From Clostridium sp. BJN0001 (GTDB lineage: Bacteria > Bacillota > Clostridia > Clostridiales > Clostridiaceae), in NCBI RefSeq assembly GCF_022869825.1, contig NZ_CP094971.1:1613501-1677500 (forward strand): DNA of 64,000 nucleotides, written 5' to 3'. The notes under the pieces were generated by a model. That model was not told the DNA's origin and searched no databases. It was given only the letters and a program-made list of their open reading frames with translations. Below, in pieces: positions 1-9,354 of the stretch; within the stretch, counting starts at the first letter, position 1, and every line of letters starts with the position of its first letter. Both the position numbers and the translations under genes were made by a program.

Positions 1-332
1 GTCGGAACAAGTCCTATCATACCAACAACAGATGTCACTACCATGTCAATTTCATCAAGTGATGCAATTTTATTAATTCCTTCAATTCCGCCTAATACAG
101 ATACTTCTTTTTTATTTTTCTGACAGTACTCTTTAATTTTTACACTACTCTTATAATCCATCATTGCAACATATTTTATATCAAATTCATTTATTATATC
201 AATAACTTTCTCACATGACGTATTTGCAGTAATCCCTATTATTTTAATTGTTCCTTCGGATTTTCTTACAACATCAATAGTTTGCTCTCCTATAGACCCT
301 GTAGCTCCTAAAATGGAAATTTTCTTTATCAC
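1..332 (-). CDS. dxr: 1-deoxy-D-xylulose 5-phosphate reductoisomerase, N-terminal part
   Basis: This enzyme makes MEP from DXP with NADPH in the second step of the MEP isoprenoid pathway, in the cytosol. Only about 110 N-terminal residues are inside the window. They begin VIKKISILGATGSIGEQT, the family's Rossmann dinucleotide-binding loop, and continue with the NTSCEKV and SLDEIDMVV stretches typical of DXR. The start is a GTG at 330-332 with GAGGAG six bases upstream. It lies downstream of the lipid and isoprenoid genes cdsA and uppS, with an AI-2E-family membrane gene between. The remainder is cut off by the window edge. Identification is firm. Confidence 0.95.
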   Translation of the reverse strand, partial: MIKKISILGATGSIGEQTIDVVRKSEGTIKIIGITANTSCEKVIDIINEFDIKYVAMMDYKSSVKIKEYCQKNKKEVSVLGGIEGINKIASLDEIDMVVTSVVGMIGLVP

Positions 333-352
333 AAATATCTCCTCATTTCTCT

Positions 353-1321
353 TCAATTGAAAATTATTTCTTTTGCAGCAATACTATATATTGGACCTAT
401 TATAATTCCTATCATTCCAAACATATTTATTCCAACATATATTGAGATCAGCATAACAAGAGGATGAATTGATAAGCTACTACTTAAAAGTTTAGCCTCA
501 AGAACTTCACGTACAATTTGAACTAAAATGTAAAGACAGATAAGTCCACCTGCTAAAAAAAATTTCTTCATTACAATATTGTATATTATTATCGGAATAA
601 ATACAATTATTGTCCCTACATAAGGAAGTATATCTAATATACCACAAACAATAGAAATCATAAATGCATCAGGCACTCTTAAAATAATAAAACCACATAA
701 TATCTCTATCGTAGAAACAAGAACAAGAATAATTTCTACAATAAGCATCTGTTTTACACTTTCTTTTTGTGATTTTATTTTTTTTAAAATATTAAAAGGA
801 ATGATTATATCAAACATATCTATTATTTTGCTTCTATCTATTAATATAAAAAATGCTGCAATATTTGCAATAAAATACGCTAGAATTTTTTCTCCTGTTG
901 ACAAAGCTCCATTTTTTATATTTTCTCCTCCTATCATTGTAAAGAGGCTCTTAGTATAATCAAAATTGTCAAAAGCAACTTTATCAGCTATAAGTTTAAA
1001 ATATTTATTAAGTAATTCAATATTAGAAATGTAAATTTTTTTTATTATATTTAAAATTTCATTTCCTAAATATAAAATTATGAGTATTGATATTATATTA
1101 ATACTTATAATAGATAAAACAGCCGAAATATTTTTATTAATTCCAAGTTTAAAAAAAGTATTATACATTGGACTACATATAATAACTATAATAATCATGA
1201 ATATAAATGGTTTAAAATATTCTTTTATCATAATTGCCGCAAAAGAAATAATTAAAAATGTCACTATAAGATATATGATTTTATTATATTCCTTCAAAAT
1301 AAACATTACTCCTCTTTTCAT
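353..1321 (-). CDS. AI-2E family (UPF0118) membrane transporter
   Basis: This is a polytopic inner-membrane protein of 322 residues with about seven or eight hydrophobic segments. The C-terminal half carries the AI-2E/YtvI-type pattern, including DILPYVGTIIVFIP near residue 230, then VREVLEAKLLSSSLSIHPLV and a final glycine-rich hydrophobic pair of helices. Family members have been linked to AI-2 export, Na+/H+ exchange or, as YtvI, sporulation; the substrate here cannot be read from sequence. The gene sits between cdsA and dxr, downstream of a strong terminator. The start is uncertain: AGGAG lies only two bases before a second ATG at 1304-1306, so that ATG or a TTG at 1295-1297 could be used instead. 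Confidence 0.8.
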   Translation of the reverse strand: MKRGVMFILKEYNKIIYLIVTFLIISFAAIMIKEYFKPFIFMIIIVIICSPMYNTFFKLGINKNISAVLSIISINIISILIILYLGNEILNIIKKIYISNIELLNKYFKLIADKVAFDNFDYTKSLFTMIGGENIKNGALSTGEKILAYFIANIAAFFILIDRSKIIDMFDIIIPFNILKKIKSQKESVKQMLIVEIILVLVSTIEILCGFIILRVPDAFMISIVCGILDILPYVGTIIVFIPIIIYNIVMKKFFLAGGLICLYILVQIVREVLEAKLLSSSLSIHPLVMLISIYVGINMFGMIGIIIGPIYSIAAKEIIFN

Positions 1322-1369
1322 GTTGCATAATAATATATGCTTTAAAAAAGATAATAAAAACTTTTAAAT

Positions 1370-1406
1370 AAAAAAAACGCAAATCTGTATTTAAACAGAT
1401 TTGCAT
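1370..1406 (-). terminator. intrinsic terminator after cdsA
   Basis: A perfect ten-base inverted repeat (GCAAATCTGT, 1379-1388, and its complement 1395-1404) is followed on the minus strand by a run of T. It lies six bases past the cdsA stop and separates cdsA from the AI-2E-family gene. Confidence 0.9.
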
Positions 1407-1409
1407 TTT

Positions 1410-2204
1410 TTATAAACCTATAATAAATAATAAATAAAAAAATACTACCGCTGCAGAATAAATTATACTGTCAAATCTATCAAGAATTCCCCCATGACCT
1501 GGGATTAAGTTACTATAGTCCTTTATTCCTGAATATCTCTTAATTGAGGATGCTACAAGATCTCCAAATTGTCCAAATATTCCACATAAAAATCCTATTA
1601 TAACGTAATGATACAAAGGCATTATGTTAACTTTTGATTGTACAAATATTCCAAATGCTCCGCAAAAAATCATAGCTCCTAAAAGACCTCCGACAGAACC
1701 TTCTATTGTCTTTTTAGGTGAAACTTTTGGGCATAATTTATGCTCTCCAAAATTTTTCCCTGCATAATACGCCGCTGTATCCGAAAGCCATGACCCTATA
1801 AATATAAGAAATACAAGATAATTTCCGTATGGCTTTGCATTAACAAGATATACAAAACTAAATAATATTCCTGCATACATAAATCCCAAAATTGTGAGAG
1901 AAACATCAACAAATGTAAATTTCAGATTTATTATTGGTATAATCATAAGTAGGAAAAAAGCTAATATAAGTATGTACATCATCTTTTCAAAATCATTTGA
2001 AATAATATAATATAATATAAGAAGTAAATACCCTGCTATGCTTATTGGCTTAAAATCAGCCTTTTTTATTGCATTATAAAATTCATACATTCCAAGTAAA
2101 GATAATATAAAAACAAATGTCTTTAAAAAAACTCCACCAAGAAATACAAATATAATAAATGGAGCAATCATAAAAGCACCAATATATCTATTATTAGATT
2201 TCAT
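1410..2204 (-). CDS. cdsA: phosphatidate cytidylyltransferase (CDP-diglyceride synthase)
   Basis: CdsA condenses CTP with phosphatidic acid to give CDP-diacylglycerol, the branch point for phospholipid synthesis, in the cytoplasmic membrane. The 264-residue protein is very hydrophobic, with about seven or eight membrane segments. It ends with the family signature, SSIKRYSGIKDYS followed by PGHGGILDRFDS, which contains the metal-binding Asp residues. It starts 13 bases after uppS, and the pair uppS-cdsA is a conserved bacterial arrangement. A strong terminator follows. Identification rests on the signature and the neighbourhood. Confidence 0.96.
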   Translation of the reverse strand: MKSNNRYIGAFMIAPFIIFVFLGGVFLKTFVFILSLLGMYEFYNAIKKADFKPISIAGYLLLILYYIISNDFEKMMYILILAFFLLMIIPIINLKFTFVDVSLTILGFMYAGILFSFVYLVNAKPYGNYLVFLIFIGSWLSDTAAYYAGKNFGEHKLCPKVSPKKTIEGSVGGLLGAMIFCGAFGIFVQSKVNIMPLYHYVIIGFLCGIFGQFGDLVASSIKRYSGIKDYSNLIPGHGGILDRFDSIIYSAAVVFFYLLFIIGL

Positions 2205-2217
2205 TTAAATCACTCCC

Positions 2218-2964
2218 TTACTTAATTTTTCCAAATCGTCTGTCCCTATTTTGATAATCATAAATTGCACGTCTAAGATCCTCTTCTTTAAAATCAGGCC
2301 AATTTATATTCGAATACCATAATTCTGAATAGGCACATTCCCATAATAAGAAATTACTTAATCTCTGTTCTCCTGAAGGTCTTATTATAATATCAGGATC
2401 AGGAATATTTTTAGTGTAAAGATATTTAGAAAAAATATCCTCAGTAACTTCTTCATTAAGTTTTCCTGATTTTGCATCTTGAACTATTGAATTTACAGCA
2501 TTCACAATTTCATTTCGTCCACCATAATTCAAAGCAAGTACTAAATTTATATCTGTATTATCTTTTGTGAGATCCTCAAATTTTTTTATTGCTTTTTGTG
2601 CTGCTTCAGGAAGCTTAGTAATATCTCCTATTGTTCTAAGTCTTACTCCATTTTTATAACATTCTTTCATTTCAGAATTTAAATATAAAAGAAGAAGCTT
2701 CATTATAGCAGATACTTCCTCTTTGGGTCTAGCCCAATTTTCTGTAGAAAAAGTATAAAGCGTAAGATATTTAACACCTAATTTTTTTGCTTCAATTAAA
2801 ATTTTCTTTACTGTTTTTACTCCAGCTTTATGTCCAGCAGAACGTGGAAGATTTCTTTTCTTTGCCCATCTTCCATTTCCATCCATTATAATGGCAACAT
2901 GTTTGGGTATATTGTTAAAATCAAGTTCATGCTCTGTACTTTTTTCTTTAGAGTTAATAAACAT
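2218..2964 (-). CDS. uppS: isoprenyl transferase (undecaprenyl diphosphate synthase)
   Basis: This cytosolic cis-prenyltransferase builds undecaprenyl diphosphate, the lipid carrier for peptidoglycan, from FPP and IPP. Near residue 23 it has VAIIMDGNGRWAKKR, which holds the catalytic Asp and the substrate loop. Later it carries TLYTFSTENWARP, LNYGGRNEI and the C-terminal IIRPSGEQRLSNFLLWECAY, all hallmarks of the family. The length of 248 residues is usual. It precedes cdsA closely and is separated from frr by a 95-base gap containing a strong hairpin. Which polyprenyl length it makes is inferred from the family. Confidence 0.97.
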   Translation of the reverse strand: MFINSKEKSTEHELDFNNIPKHVAIIMDGNGRWAKKRNLPRSAGHKAGVKTVKKILIEAKKLGVKYLTLYTFSTENWARPKEEVSAIMKLLLLYLNSEMKECYKNGVRLRTIGDITKLPEAAQKAIKKFEDLTKDNTDINLVLALNYGGRNEIVNAVNSIVQDAKSGKLNEEVTEDIFSKYLYTKNIPDPDIIIRPSGEQRLSNFLLWECAYSELWYSNINWPDFKEEDLRRAIYDYQNRDRRFGKIK

Positions 2965-3011
2965 TTTTATTTTCTCCTTCTTATCTTTATAAATGCATTA
3001 ATAAAATAACA

Positions 3012-3044
3012 ATATGGTAATACTTTATATAAGTATTACCATAT
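3012..3044 (-). terminator. hairpin after frr, probable terminator
   Basis: A perfect 14-base inverted repeat (ATATGGTAATACTT and its complement) with a five-base loop lies 15 bases past the frr stop. The following minus-strand bases (TGTTATTTTATT) are T-rich but not a clean T run, so termination may be partial, with read-through into uppS. Confidence 0.6.
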
Positions 3045-3059
3045 AACTTAAAAAAATTT

Positions 3060-3617
3060 CTAAACAGATAAAACTTCTTTTTCTTTAGAAGCAATTACTT
3101 CTTCTATTTTCTTAACTATTTTATCTGTAATTTTCTGTACATCATCTTCGCCTTTTTTCATTTCGTCCTCAGACAAATCTAATTCCTTTTTTAAAGCTTT
3201 TATCTTATCATTAGCATCTCTTCTTACTGATCTAACAGCAACTTTTGCTTCTTCTCCAGCTTTTTTTACATTTTTAACTAAAGTTTTTCGTGTCTCTTCA
3301 GTTAATTCTGGAATTATTAATCTAATTATTGAACCATCATTTGAAGGATTCAAACCTAAATCAGATTTTAATATAGCTTTTTCTATATCTTTCAATAAAG
3401 TTTTTTCCCATGGAGCAACAACAAGCACTCTTGGTTCTGGTGCAGATACATTTGCTACCTGAGTTAACGGGCACATATTTCCATAATATTCAACTTGAAT
3501 TCTATCAAGCATTGTTGGATTTGCTCTTCCAGCTTTCATTGTTTTTAAATCTGATTCCAATACAGAAACAGTTTTATTCATTTTTGTTTCTGCATTTTTT
3601 AGAATGTCTTTAATCAT
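3060..3617 (-). CDS. frr: ribosome recycling factor
   Basis: RRF splits the post-termination ribosome together with EF-G. The 185-residue product matches the family's usual length. It shows the conserved LKTMKAGRANPTMLDRI near residue 25, the PEPRVLVVAPWEK core and the NDGSIIRLIIPELTEE hinge, then a long charged helix with VRSVRRDANDKIK. It follows pyrH by ten bases, completing the classic order rpsB-tsf-pyrH-frr. A hairpin follows the gene. There is nothing unusual in the sequence. Confidence 0.98.
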   Translation of the reverse strand: MIKDILKNAETKMNKTVSVLESDLKTMKAGRANPTMLDRIQVEYYGNMCPLTQVANVSAPEPRVLVVAPWEKTLLKDIEKAILKSDLGLNPSNDGSIIRLIIPELTEETRKTLVKNVKKAGEEAKVAVRSVRRDANDKIKALKKELDLSEDEMKKGEDDVQKITDKIVKKIEEVIASKEKEVLSV

Positions 3618-3627
3618 ACTATTCCTC

Positions 3628-4341
<714 letters not shown>

Positions 4342-4378
4342 TTAAAATTACCTCCCAAAATGATTTAGATATATCTTT

Positions 4379-4407
4379 AAAAAAAGAGAACACAAAGTGT
4401 CCTCTTT
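4379..4407 (-). terminator. intrinsic terminator after tsf
   Basis: On the minus strand an 11-base-pair stem (AAAGAGGACAC pairing with GTGTTCTCTTT, including a G-U pair) with a three-base loop is followed by seven T. It lies between tsf and pyrH, so it probably attenuates transcription rather than ending the cluster. Confidence 0.85.
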
Positions 4408-4415
4408 GATTTCAA

Positions 4416-5333
4416 TTATTTTCCCATTTGTTTTCTAACTTCTTCAGCAAAATCTTCTTGAACTTTTTCAATTCCTTCTCCACGTTCATATCTTGCGAAT
4501 CTGTTAATCTTTATCTCTGTACCAGCTTCTTTTGATTTTTCCTGGACATATTTCTTTATTGTTTTGTCACTGTCCTTAACCCATAACTGATCTTCTAAAC
4601 AAATTTCCTTTAAATATTTCTTGATTCTTCCCTGAACCATCTTTTCAACTATCTTTTCAGGTTTTCCTTCATTTAATGCTTGAACTTTGTAGATTTCTTT
4701 TTCTTTTTCTAAAGCTGCTTGATCTACATCGCTTTCATTTAAACATAAAGGATTAGCAGCTGCTATCTGCATACATACTTCCTTAGCTACTTCGTCAGCT
4801 TCTGGGCATTCTTTTGCACATGCAACTTCAAGTAATACTCCAATTCTTCCACCACCATGAATGTAGCTTCTAACAACTCCACTTTCAATTGTGTATTTTA
4901 CGAATCTTCTAATAGTCATATTTTCACCAAGCTTTGCAATTAAAGCTTTTAATGAAGTTTCGATTGTGTTCTCACTATCAAATTTTTCTTTAAGTAAATC
5001 ATCAACTGTTGCTACATTTGAATTTACAACTTTTTCAGCTAATTTTTCTGCAAATTCAATGAATTCTGCATTCTCAGATACGAAATCTGTTTCACAGTTA
5101 AATTCAACCATAGCTCCTGTCTTTTTGTCATCTGCTATGTATGTTTTTACTAATCCTTCTGCTGCAACTCTTCCAGATTTCTTAGCTGCATCAGCAAGAC
5201 CTTTTTCTCTTAAAAATTCAATAGCTTTTTCTATATCTCCATCAGTCTTAACTAATGCCTTTTTACAGTCCATCATTTTTGAACCAGTTTTTTCTCTTAA
5301 TTCTTTAACTAATTGTGCACTTATTGCTACCAT
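4416..5333 (-). CDS. tsf: elongation factor Ts
   Basis: EF-Ts exchanges GDP for GTP on EF-Tu. The 305-residue protein begins with the UBA-like domain containing [19 protein letters not shown], in which the [12 protein letters not shown] pattern is diagnostic. It continues with [13 protein letters not shown], the TDFV motif that contacts EF-Tu, and two dimerisation-type subdomains. The start ATG has AAGGAGG about ten bases upstream. It follows rpsB, as in nearly all bacteria, and is followed by a clear terminator. Nothing is missing. Confidence 0.98.
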   Translation of the reverse strand: MVAISAQLVKELREKTGSKMMDCKKALVKTDGDIEKAIEFLREKGLADAAKKSGRVAAEGLVKTYIADDKKTGAMVEFNCETDFVSENAEFIEFAEKLAEKVVNSNVATVDDLLKEKFDSENTIETSLKALIAKLGENMTIRRFVKYTIESGVVRSYIHGGGRIGVLLEVACAKECPEADEVAKEVCMQIAAANPLCLNESDVDQAALEKEKEIYKVQALNEGKPEKIVEKMVQGRIKKYLKEICLEDQLWVKDSDKTIKKYVQEKSKEAGTEIKINRFARYERGEGIEKVQEDFAEEVRKQMGK

Positions 5334-5375
5334 TATTTAAATTCCTCCTTGAAAATATAAAATAATTATATTTAG

Positions 5376-5409
5376 AAAAAGGGTAACTGAAGTGAAACTT
5401 CACTTACCC
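5376..5409 (-). terminator. intrinsic terminator after rpsB
   Basis: On the minus strand GGGTAA, TGAAG and their complements form an 11-base-pair stem (5381-5409, one mismatch) followed by TTTTT. It lies 18 bases after the rpsB stop and before tsf, and would lower tsf output relative to rpsB. Confidence 0.85.
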
Positions 5410-5427
5410 ATATATATTAGTTTTAAA

Positions 5428-6129
5428 CTATTCTGCTACTTCTTCGCCCTGTTTTCCTTCTACAATAGCATCTGCCATTTTTGAAGTTATTAATTTTACA
5501 GCTCTTATAGCATCATCATTTCCAGGGATAACATAATCAACTTCTTCTGGATCACAGTTAGTATCTACAATAGCAACTACTGGGATTCCAAGTTTCTTAG
5601 CTTCTAATATAGCGTTCTTTTCTTTTCTTGGATCTACTATAAACATAGCTCCTATGTTTTCAGCATCTAAGTTTCTAATTCCGCCAAGATTTGCTTGAAG
5701 TTTTTCTAATTCAGCCTTAAGCTTAATAACTTCTTTTTTAGGAAGAACATCAAAAGTTCCGTCTTCTTCCATCTTTTCAATCTGAGCCATCTTCTTGATT
5801 CTGCTTTCAATTGTTACAAAGTTAGTTAGCATTCCACCTAACCATCTATTGTTAACATAATGCATGCTGCATCTTTTAGCTTCTTCTTCAATAGCTTCCT
5901 GAGCTTGTTTCTTAGTTCCTACAAATAATACATCTTTTCCTTCTTCTGCAACTGATTTAACAAAGTTGTAAGCTTCTTCAGCCTTTTTAACAGTTTTCTG
6001 AAGATCGATTATATATATTCCATTTCTTTCTGTGAAAATATATGGAGCCATCTTAGGATTCCATCTTCTTGTTTGGTGTCCGAAATGTACACCTGCTTCT
6101 AATAATTGTTTCATTGATATTACTGACAT
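5428..6129 (-). CDS. rpsB: 30S ribosomal protein S2
   Basis: S2 is a small-subunit head protein. The product is 233 residues and opens [20 protein letters not shown], the family signature. It then has [29 protein letters not shown] and a C-terminal [19 protein letters not shown] stretch. I chose the ATG at 6127-6129 because AAGGAGGT stands seven bases before it. A longer reading to 6198 would add 23 residues unlike S2. The gene heads rpsB-tsf-pyrH-frr, has a recognisable promoter about 110 bases upstream, and is followed by a terminator. Confidence 0.98.
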   Translation of the reverse strand: MSVISMKQLLEAGVHFGHQTRRWNPKMAPYIFTERNGIYIIDLQKTVKKAEEAYNFVKSVAEEGKDVLFVGTKKQAQEAIEEEAKRCSMHYVNNRWLGGMLTNFVTIESRIKKMAQIEKMEEDGTFDVLPKKEVIKLKAELEKLQANLGGIRNLDAENIGAMFIVDPRKEKNAILEAKKLGIPVVAIVDTNCDPEEVDYVIPGNDDAIRAVKLITSKMADAIVEGKQGEEVAE

Positions 6130-6178
6130 TTTAGTACCTCCTTGGTTTTTACCTCCATTATCTTCAGCTTTATATATC

Positions 6179-6193
6179 GTTTCAATTTGAAAC
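6179..6193 (-). promoter_or_regulatory. small hairpin in the rpsB leader
   Basis: A seven-base inverted repeat (GTTTCAA and TTGAAAC around one base) falls in the roughly 100-base untranslated leader of rpsB. Ribosomal-protein leaders are often autoregulated, but I do not recognise a known S2 leader fold here. Confidence 0.35.
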
Positions 6194-6237
6194 ACCACTA
6201 TATAAATTAGATAATGTGTGAATTTGTTACCGTAGAT

Positions 6238-6266
6238 AGTATATCACATGAATTCCATCATAGCAA
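6238..6266 (-). promoter_or_regulatory. sigma-A promoter of rpsB
   Basis: The minus strand reads TTGCTA (6261-6266), 17 bases, then TATACT (6238-6243). This is close to consensus and points toward rpsB, giving a leader of about 100 bases. Confidence 0.75.
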
Positions 6267-6293
6267 CAATAATTTATAATTTTTCAGTATTTT

Positions 6294-7073
6294 CTATTTT
6301 ATTTTTTTTAATTCATCAATTAGCTTTTCATTAAGAACATGTATATATGTTCCTTTCATCCCAAGAGATCTTGACTCTATTACTCCAGCGCTTTCAAATT
6401 TTCGAAGTGCATTTACAATAACACTTCTTGTAATTCCTACTTTATCTGCTATTTTTGAAGCTACAAGAAGTCCTTCGTTTCCATTAAGTTCACTAAATAT
6501 ATGTTCTACAGCTTCTAATTCTGAATAAGAAAGTGTTCCAATTGCAAGTTGAACAACTGCTTTTTTTCTTGCTTCTTCTTCAAGTTCATCTTGCATTGAA
6601 CGAAGTATTTCCATTCCTACAATTGTAGCACTGTACTCTGCAAGTACAAGGTCATCATCAGTAAATGTCTTTCCAAATCTAGCTAAAATAAGAGTTCCTA
6701 CTCTTTCTCTACTTCCCATTATCGGAACAATAGTAGATAATTTGTCTAGATTTTTGCAATTTCCTACTTCCTGAAACACACATCTACCTTCATTTAGAGA
6801 GTTTGACACTGTATCATTTGTCTTAAGCAAAAGTTCATTATAATCTGATGGAAATTTTTTATCCTGAATTACTTTCTTTTTCATTGCCTCGCATTGAAAT
6901 CCGTTACCAAAGGCATATCCCAATACTTTTCCTTTTTTACTTATTATATATACATTACATTCCATTACATCACTTAAAAGTGAACATATATCCTGAAATG
7001 CTATCGGTTCAGTTCCTGATCTTTGCAATATTTTATTGAGTTTCCTTGTTTTAATCAATAATGATGATGACAT
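6294..7073 (-). CDS. codY: GTP-sensing transcriptional pleiotropic repressor CodY
   Basis: CodY is the global nutrient regulator of low-GC Gram-positives. It binds branched-chain amino acids and GTP, and represses or activates genes for amino-acid supply, overflow metabolism and virulence. The 259-residue product starts [17 protein letters not shown], has a GAF-type ligand domain and ends with a winged helix containing [20 protein letters not shown]. The start at 7071-7073 has GGGAGG upstream; a longer reading to 7148 is disfavoured. It has its own promoter. The leader near 7135-7150 is rich in TTTTGAAAATTTTGAA-like runs that weakly resemble a CodY box, so self-control is possible but unproven. 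Confidence 0.97.
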   Translation of the reverse strand: MSSSLLIKTRKLNKILQRSGTEPIAFQDICSLLSDVMECNVYIISKKGKVLGYAFGNGFQCEAMKKKVIQDKKFPSDYNELLLKTNDTVSNSLNEGRCVFQEVGNCKNLDKLSTIVPIMGSRERVGTLILARFGKTFTDDDLVLAEYSATIVGMEILRSMQDELEEEARKKAVVQLAIGTLSYSELEAVEHIFSELNGNEGLLVASKIADKVGITRSVIVNALRKFESAGVIESRSLGMKGTYIHVLNEKLIDELKKIK

Positions 7074-7164
7074 GTTCAATCCTCCCTGGTAATCTCTATA
7101 AATATCAAATTTTTGAATGTTTATATTCAAAAAATTCAAAATTTTCAAAATGACATCTTAATAA

Positions 7165-7193
7165 AGTTTACCATATCAAACTGCTCATTTCAA
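7165..7193 (-). promoter_or_regulatory. sigma-A promoter of codY
   Basis: The minus strand has TTGAAA (7188-7193), a 17-base spacer and TAAACT (7165-7170), placed between topA and codY. The leader would be about 85 bases. Confidence 0.65.
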
Positions 7194-7220
7194 CAATATT
7201 TTCTAATAGTCGACAAGATG

Positions 7221-9311
7221 CTATTTTTCTGTTTCTTCTTTAGGCATTTCTTTTTTATAATCACATTCTGAATTTGAGCATTGAACATATTGTCCTTTTG
7301 ATTTTGAATATTTCATAACCATATATGAACCACATTTAGGACATTTTTCTTTTACAGGCTGATACCAACTTACAAACTTGCATTCTGGATATCCAGAGCA
7401 GCCAAAGAATTTCTTACCTCTTCTGCTTCGTTTAACTACAATATTTTTTCCACATTCAGGGCATGGAACATCTAATTTCTCTACAATAGGTTTGGCATTT
7501 TTACATTCAGGATATCCTGGACATGCTAAGAAATCTCCATATCTTCCATGTTTTATAACCATAAACCTTCCACATTTTTCACACTTTACATCACTAACTT
7601 TATCTTCAATAACTACTTTAGATATTTCTTTTTCTGCTTTATCAATAGCAACTCTAAGTGGAGAATAGAAATCATCAACTATTTTAGTCCAATCTTTACT
7701 TCCATGTTCTACATCATCAAGTTTTTCTTCCATATCAGCTGTAAAATCAACATCAACTATCTGTTTAAAATATTGACTAACTATATTATTTACAATTCCT
7801 CCAAGTTCAGTTGGAATTAATGTCTTTTTTTCTCTTTCTACATATCTTCTGCTCACTAAAGTTGAAATTGTAGGAACATATGTGCTTGGTCTTCCAATTC
7901 CTTTTTCTTCTAAAAGTTTTACAAAAGATGCTTCTGTATATCTTGGAAGCGGTTGAGTAAAATGTTTAGATGCATCTATAGTATCTGAATCTAATTTTTC
8001 TCCCTCTTCTATTTGAGGAAGCATCTTTGAATTTTCATCATCTTCTGTCTTATATTCATAAGCTTTCATAAATCCATCAAATGTTACATTACACCCATTT
8101 GCTTTAAATTTATAATCGCCATTTAAGATTTCTGCTGACACAGTATCTAAATCACATGATGCCATTTGGCTTGCTATAAATCTATTCCATATAAGTGAAT
8201 AAAGTTTATACTGTTCAGGTTTAAGATTAGCTTTTGCAATTTGAGGAGTAATTTCTATATAAGTAGGTCTTATTGCTTCATGCGCATCTTGAATATTTTT
8301 TTTACTTTTATATATTCTCTCTTTATCTGGAATATATTCTTTTCCATATTCTTTTTCTATAAACTCTTTTGCACTGTTTCGTGCTTCTTCAGATATTCTT
8401 ACAGAGTCTGTTCTCATATATGTTATAAGACCAACTGTTCCATAGCTTTTTATTTCTACACCTTCATATAAAATCTGTGCTATAGACATTGTTCTTTTTG
8501 TCATATAATTAAGTTTTCTATTAGCATCCTGCTGAAGAGTACTTGTTGTAAAAGGTGGAAGTGGATTTCTTGTTTTTTTACCTTTCTTAACAGTTTTTAC
8601 AATAAAATCATTACTTTTAATATCTTTTAATATTTTTTCTGCTTCATTTTCGGTATTTATATCAATTTTTTTATCTTTATACTTTAAAAGTTTTACTTTA
8701 AACTTCTTTGCATGTTTCTTTAATACACAATCTATTGTCCAATATTCTTTTGGAACAAAATCATTAATTTCTTTTTCTCTATCGCATATTAATTTTAGTG
8801 CTGCAGACTGAACTCTTCCTGCACTTAGTCCCCATTTTACATTTTTCCATAATATTGGACTTATTTGATAACCAACCAGTCTATCTAAAATTCTACGTGC
8901 TTGCTGTGCATCTACAAGACTTAAGTTTATTGTTCTTGGCTTTTTTAATGAACCTTTAACCGCATTTTTTGTTATTTCGTTAAATTCTATTCTACATTTT
9001 TCATTATCTGGAATCTTTAAAATATTAGCTAAATGCCATGATATAGCTTCTCCCTCTCTATCAGGGTCGGTTGCGAGATAAACTTTGTCTGATTTTTTTG
9101 CTGCCTTTTTTAGTTTAGCAATAAGTTCTCCCTTACCTCGTATTGTTATATATTTAGGAAGATAATTCTTTTCAACATCAACTCCTAAAGTACTCTTAGG
9201 AAGATCACGTACATGACCCATGGATGCTTCTACTGTATAATTCTTTCCTAAATATTTACCTATTGTTTTAGCTTTAGCTGGCGATTCAACTATTACAAGT
9301 TTTTGACCCAT
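7221..9311 (-). CDS. topA: DNA topoisomerase I
   Basis: Type IA topoisomerase relaxes negative supercoils by cutting one strand through a tyrosine. The 696-residue protein begins with a TOPRIM domain (KLVIVESPAKAKTI; TDPDREGE near residue 81). The catalytic tyrosine lies in GLITYMRTDS, about residue 298. Three C-terminal four-cysteine zinc modules follow (CEKCG, CPECG and CPKCG, each with a GYPEC- or NSEC-type second pair). It follows dprA by 43 bases, as in other Firmicutes. A hairpin in that gap covers the GGAGC ribosome site, suggesting control of translation. Confidence 0.98.
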   Translation of the reverse strand: MGQKLVIVESPAKAKTIGKYLGKNYTVEASMGHVRDLPKSTLGVDVEKNYLPKYITIRGKGELIAKLKKAAKKSDKVYLATDPDREGEAISWHLANILKIPDNEKCRIEFNEITKNAVKGSLKKPRTINLSLVDAQQARRILDRLVGYQISPILWKNVKWGLSAGRVQSAALKLICDREKEINDFVPKEYWTIDCVLKKHAKKFKVKLLKYKDKKIDINTENEAEKILKDIKSNDFIVKTVKKGKKTRNPLPPFTTSTLQQDANRKLNYMTKRTMSIAQILYEGVEIKSYGTVGLITYMRTDSVRISEEARNSAKEFIEKEYGKEYIPDKERIYKSKKNIQDAHEAIRPTYIEITPQIAKANLKPEQYKLYSLIWNRFIASQMASCDLDTVSAEILNGDYKFKANGCNVTFDGFMKAYEYKTEDDENSKMLPQIEEGEKLDSDTIDASKHFTQPLPRYTEASFVKLLEEKGIGRPSTYVPTISTLVSRRYVEREKKTLIPTELGGIVNNIVSQYFKQIVDVDFTADMEEKLDDVEHGSKDWTKIVDDFYSPLRVAIDKAEKEISKVVIEDKVSDVKCEKCGRFMVIKHGRYGDFLACPGYPECKNAKPIVEKLDVPCPECGKNIVVKRSRRGKKFFGCSGYPECKFVSWYQPVKEKCPKCGSYMVMKYSKSKGQYVQCSNSECDYKKEMPKEETEK

Positions 9312-9318
9312 ATGAAGA

Positions 9319-9337
9319 GCTCCATAAATTATGGAGC
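9319..9337 (-). promoter_or_regulatory. hairpin covering the topA ribosome site
   Basis: A perfect seven-base stem (GCTCCAT and ATGGAGC, five-base loop) contains the GGAGC that sits seven bases before the topA ATG. When folded it would hide the Shine-Dalgarno sequence. The alternative GGGGGTGA further upstream is too far to serve topA directly. Confidence 0.5.
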
Positions 9338-9354
9338 ATTCACCCCCTATTATT

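Noticed and set aside
1080..1367. Plus-strand frame opposite the AI-2E-family gene
   Set aside because: Hydrophobic antisense shadow of a membrane protein, with no ribosome site.
4891..5340. Plus-strand frame of 149 codons opposite tsf
   Set aside because: tsf on the other strand is certain; the antisense frame is Ser- and Phe-rich with no recognisable domain.
7128..7150. CodY boxes in the codY leader
   Set aside because: Best alignment matches only about 10 of 15 positions in A/T-only sequence; too weak to list as a site.
9320..9345. Leader peptide frame starting at the ATG before topA
   Set aside because: It begins too close to its only purine-rich stretch and runs out of frame into topA; the hairpin explains the sequence better.
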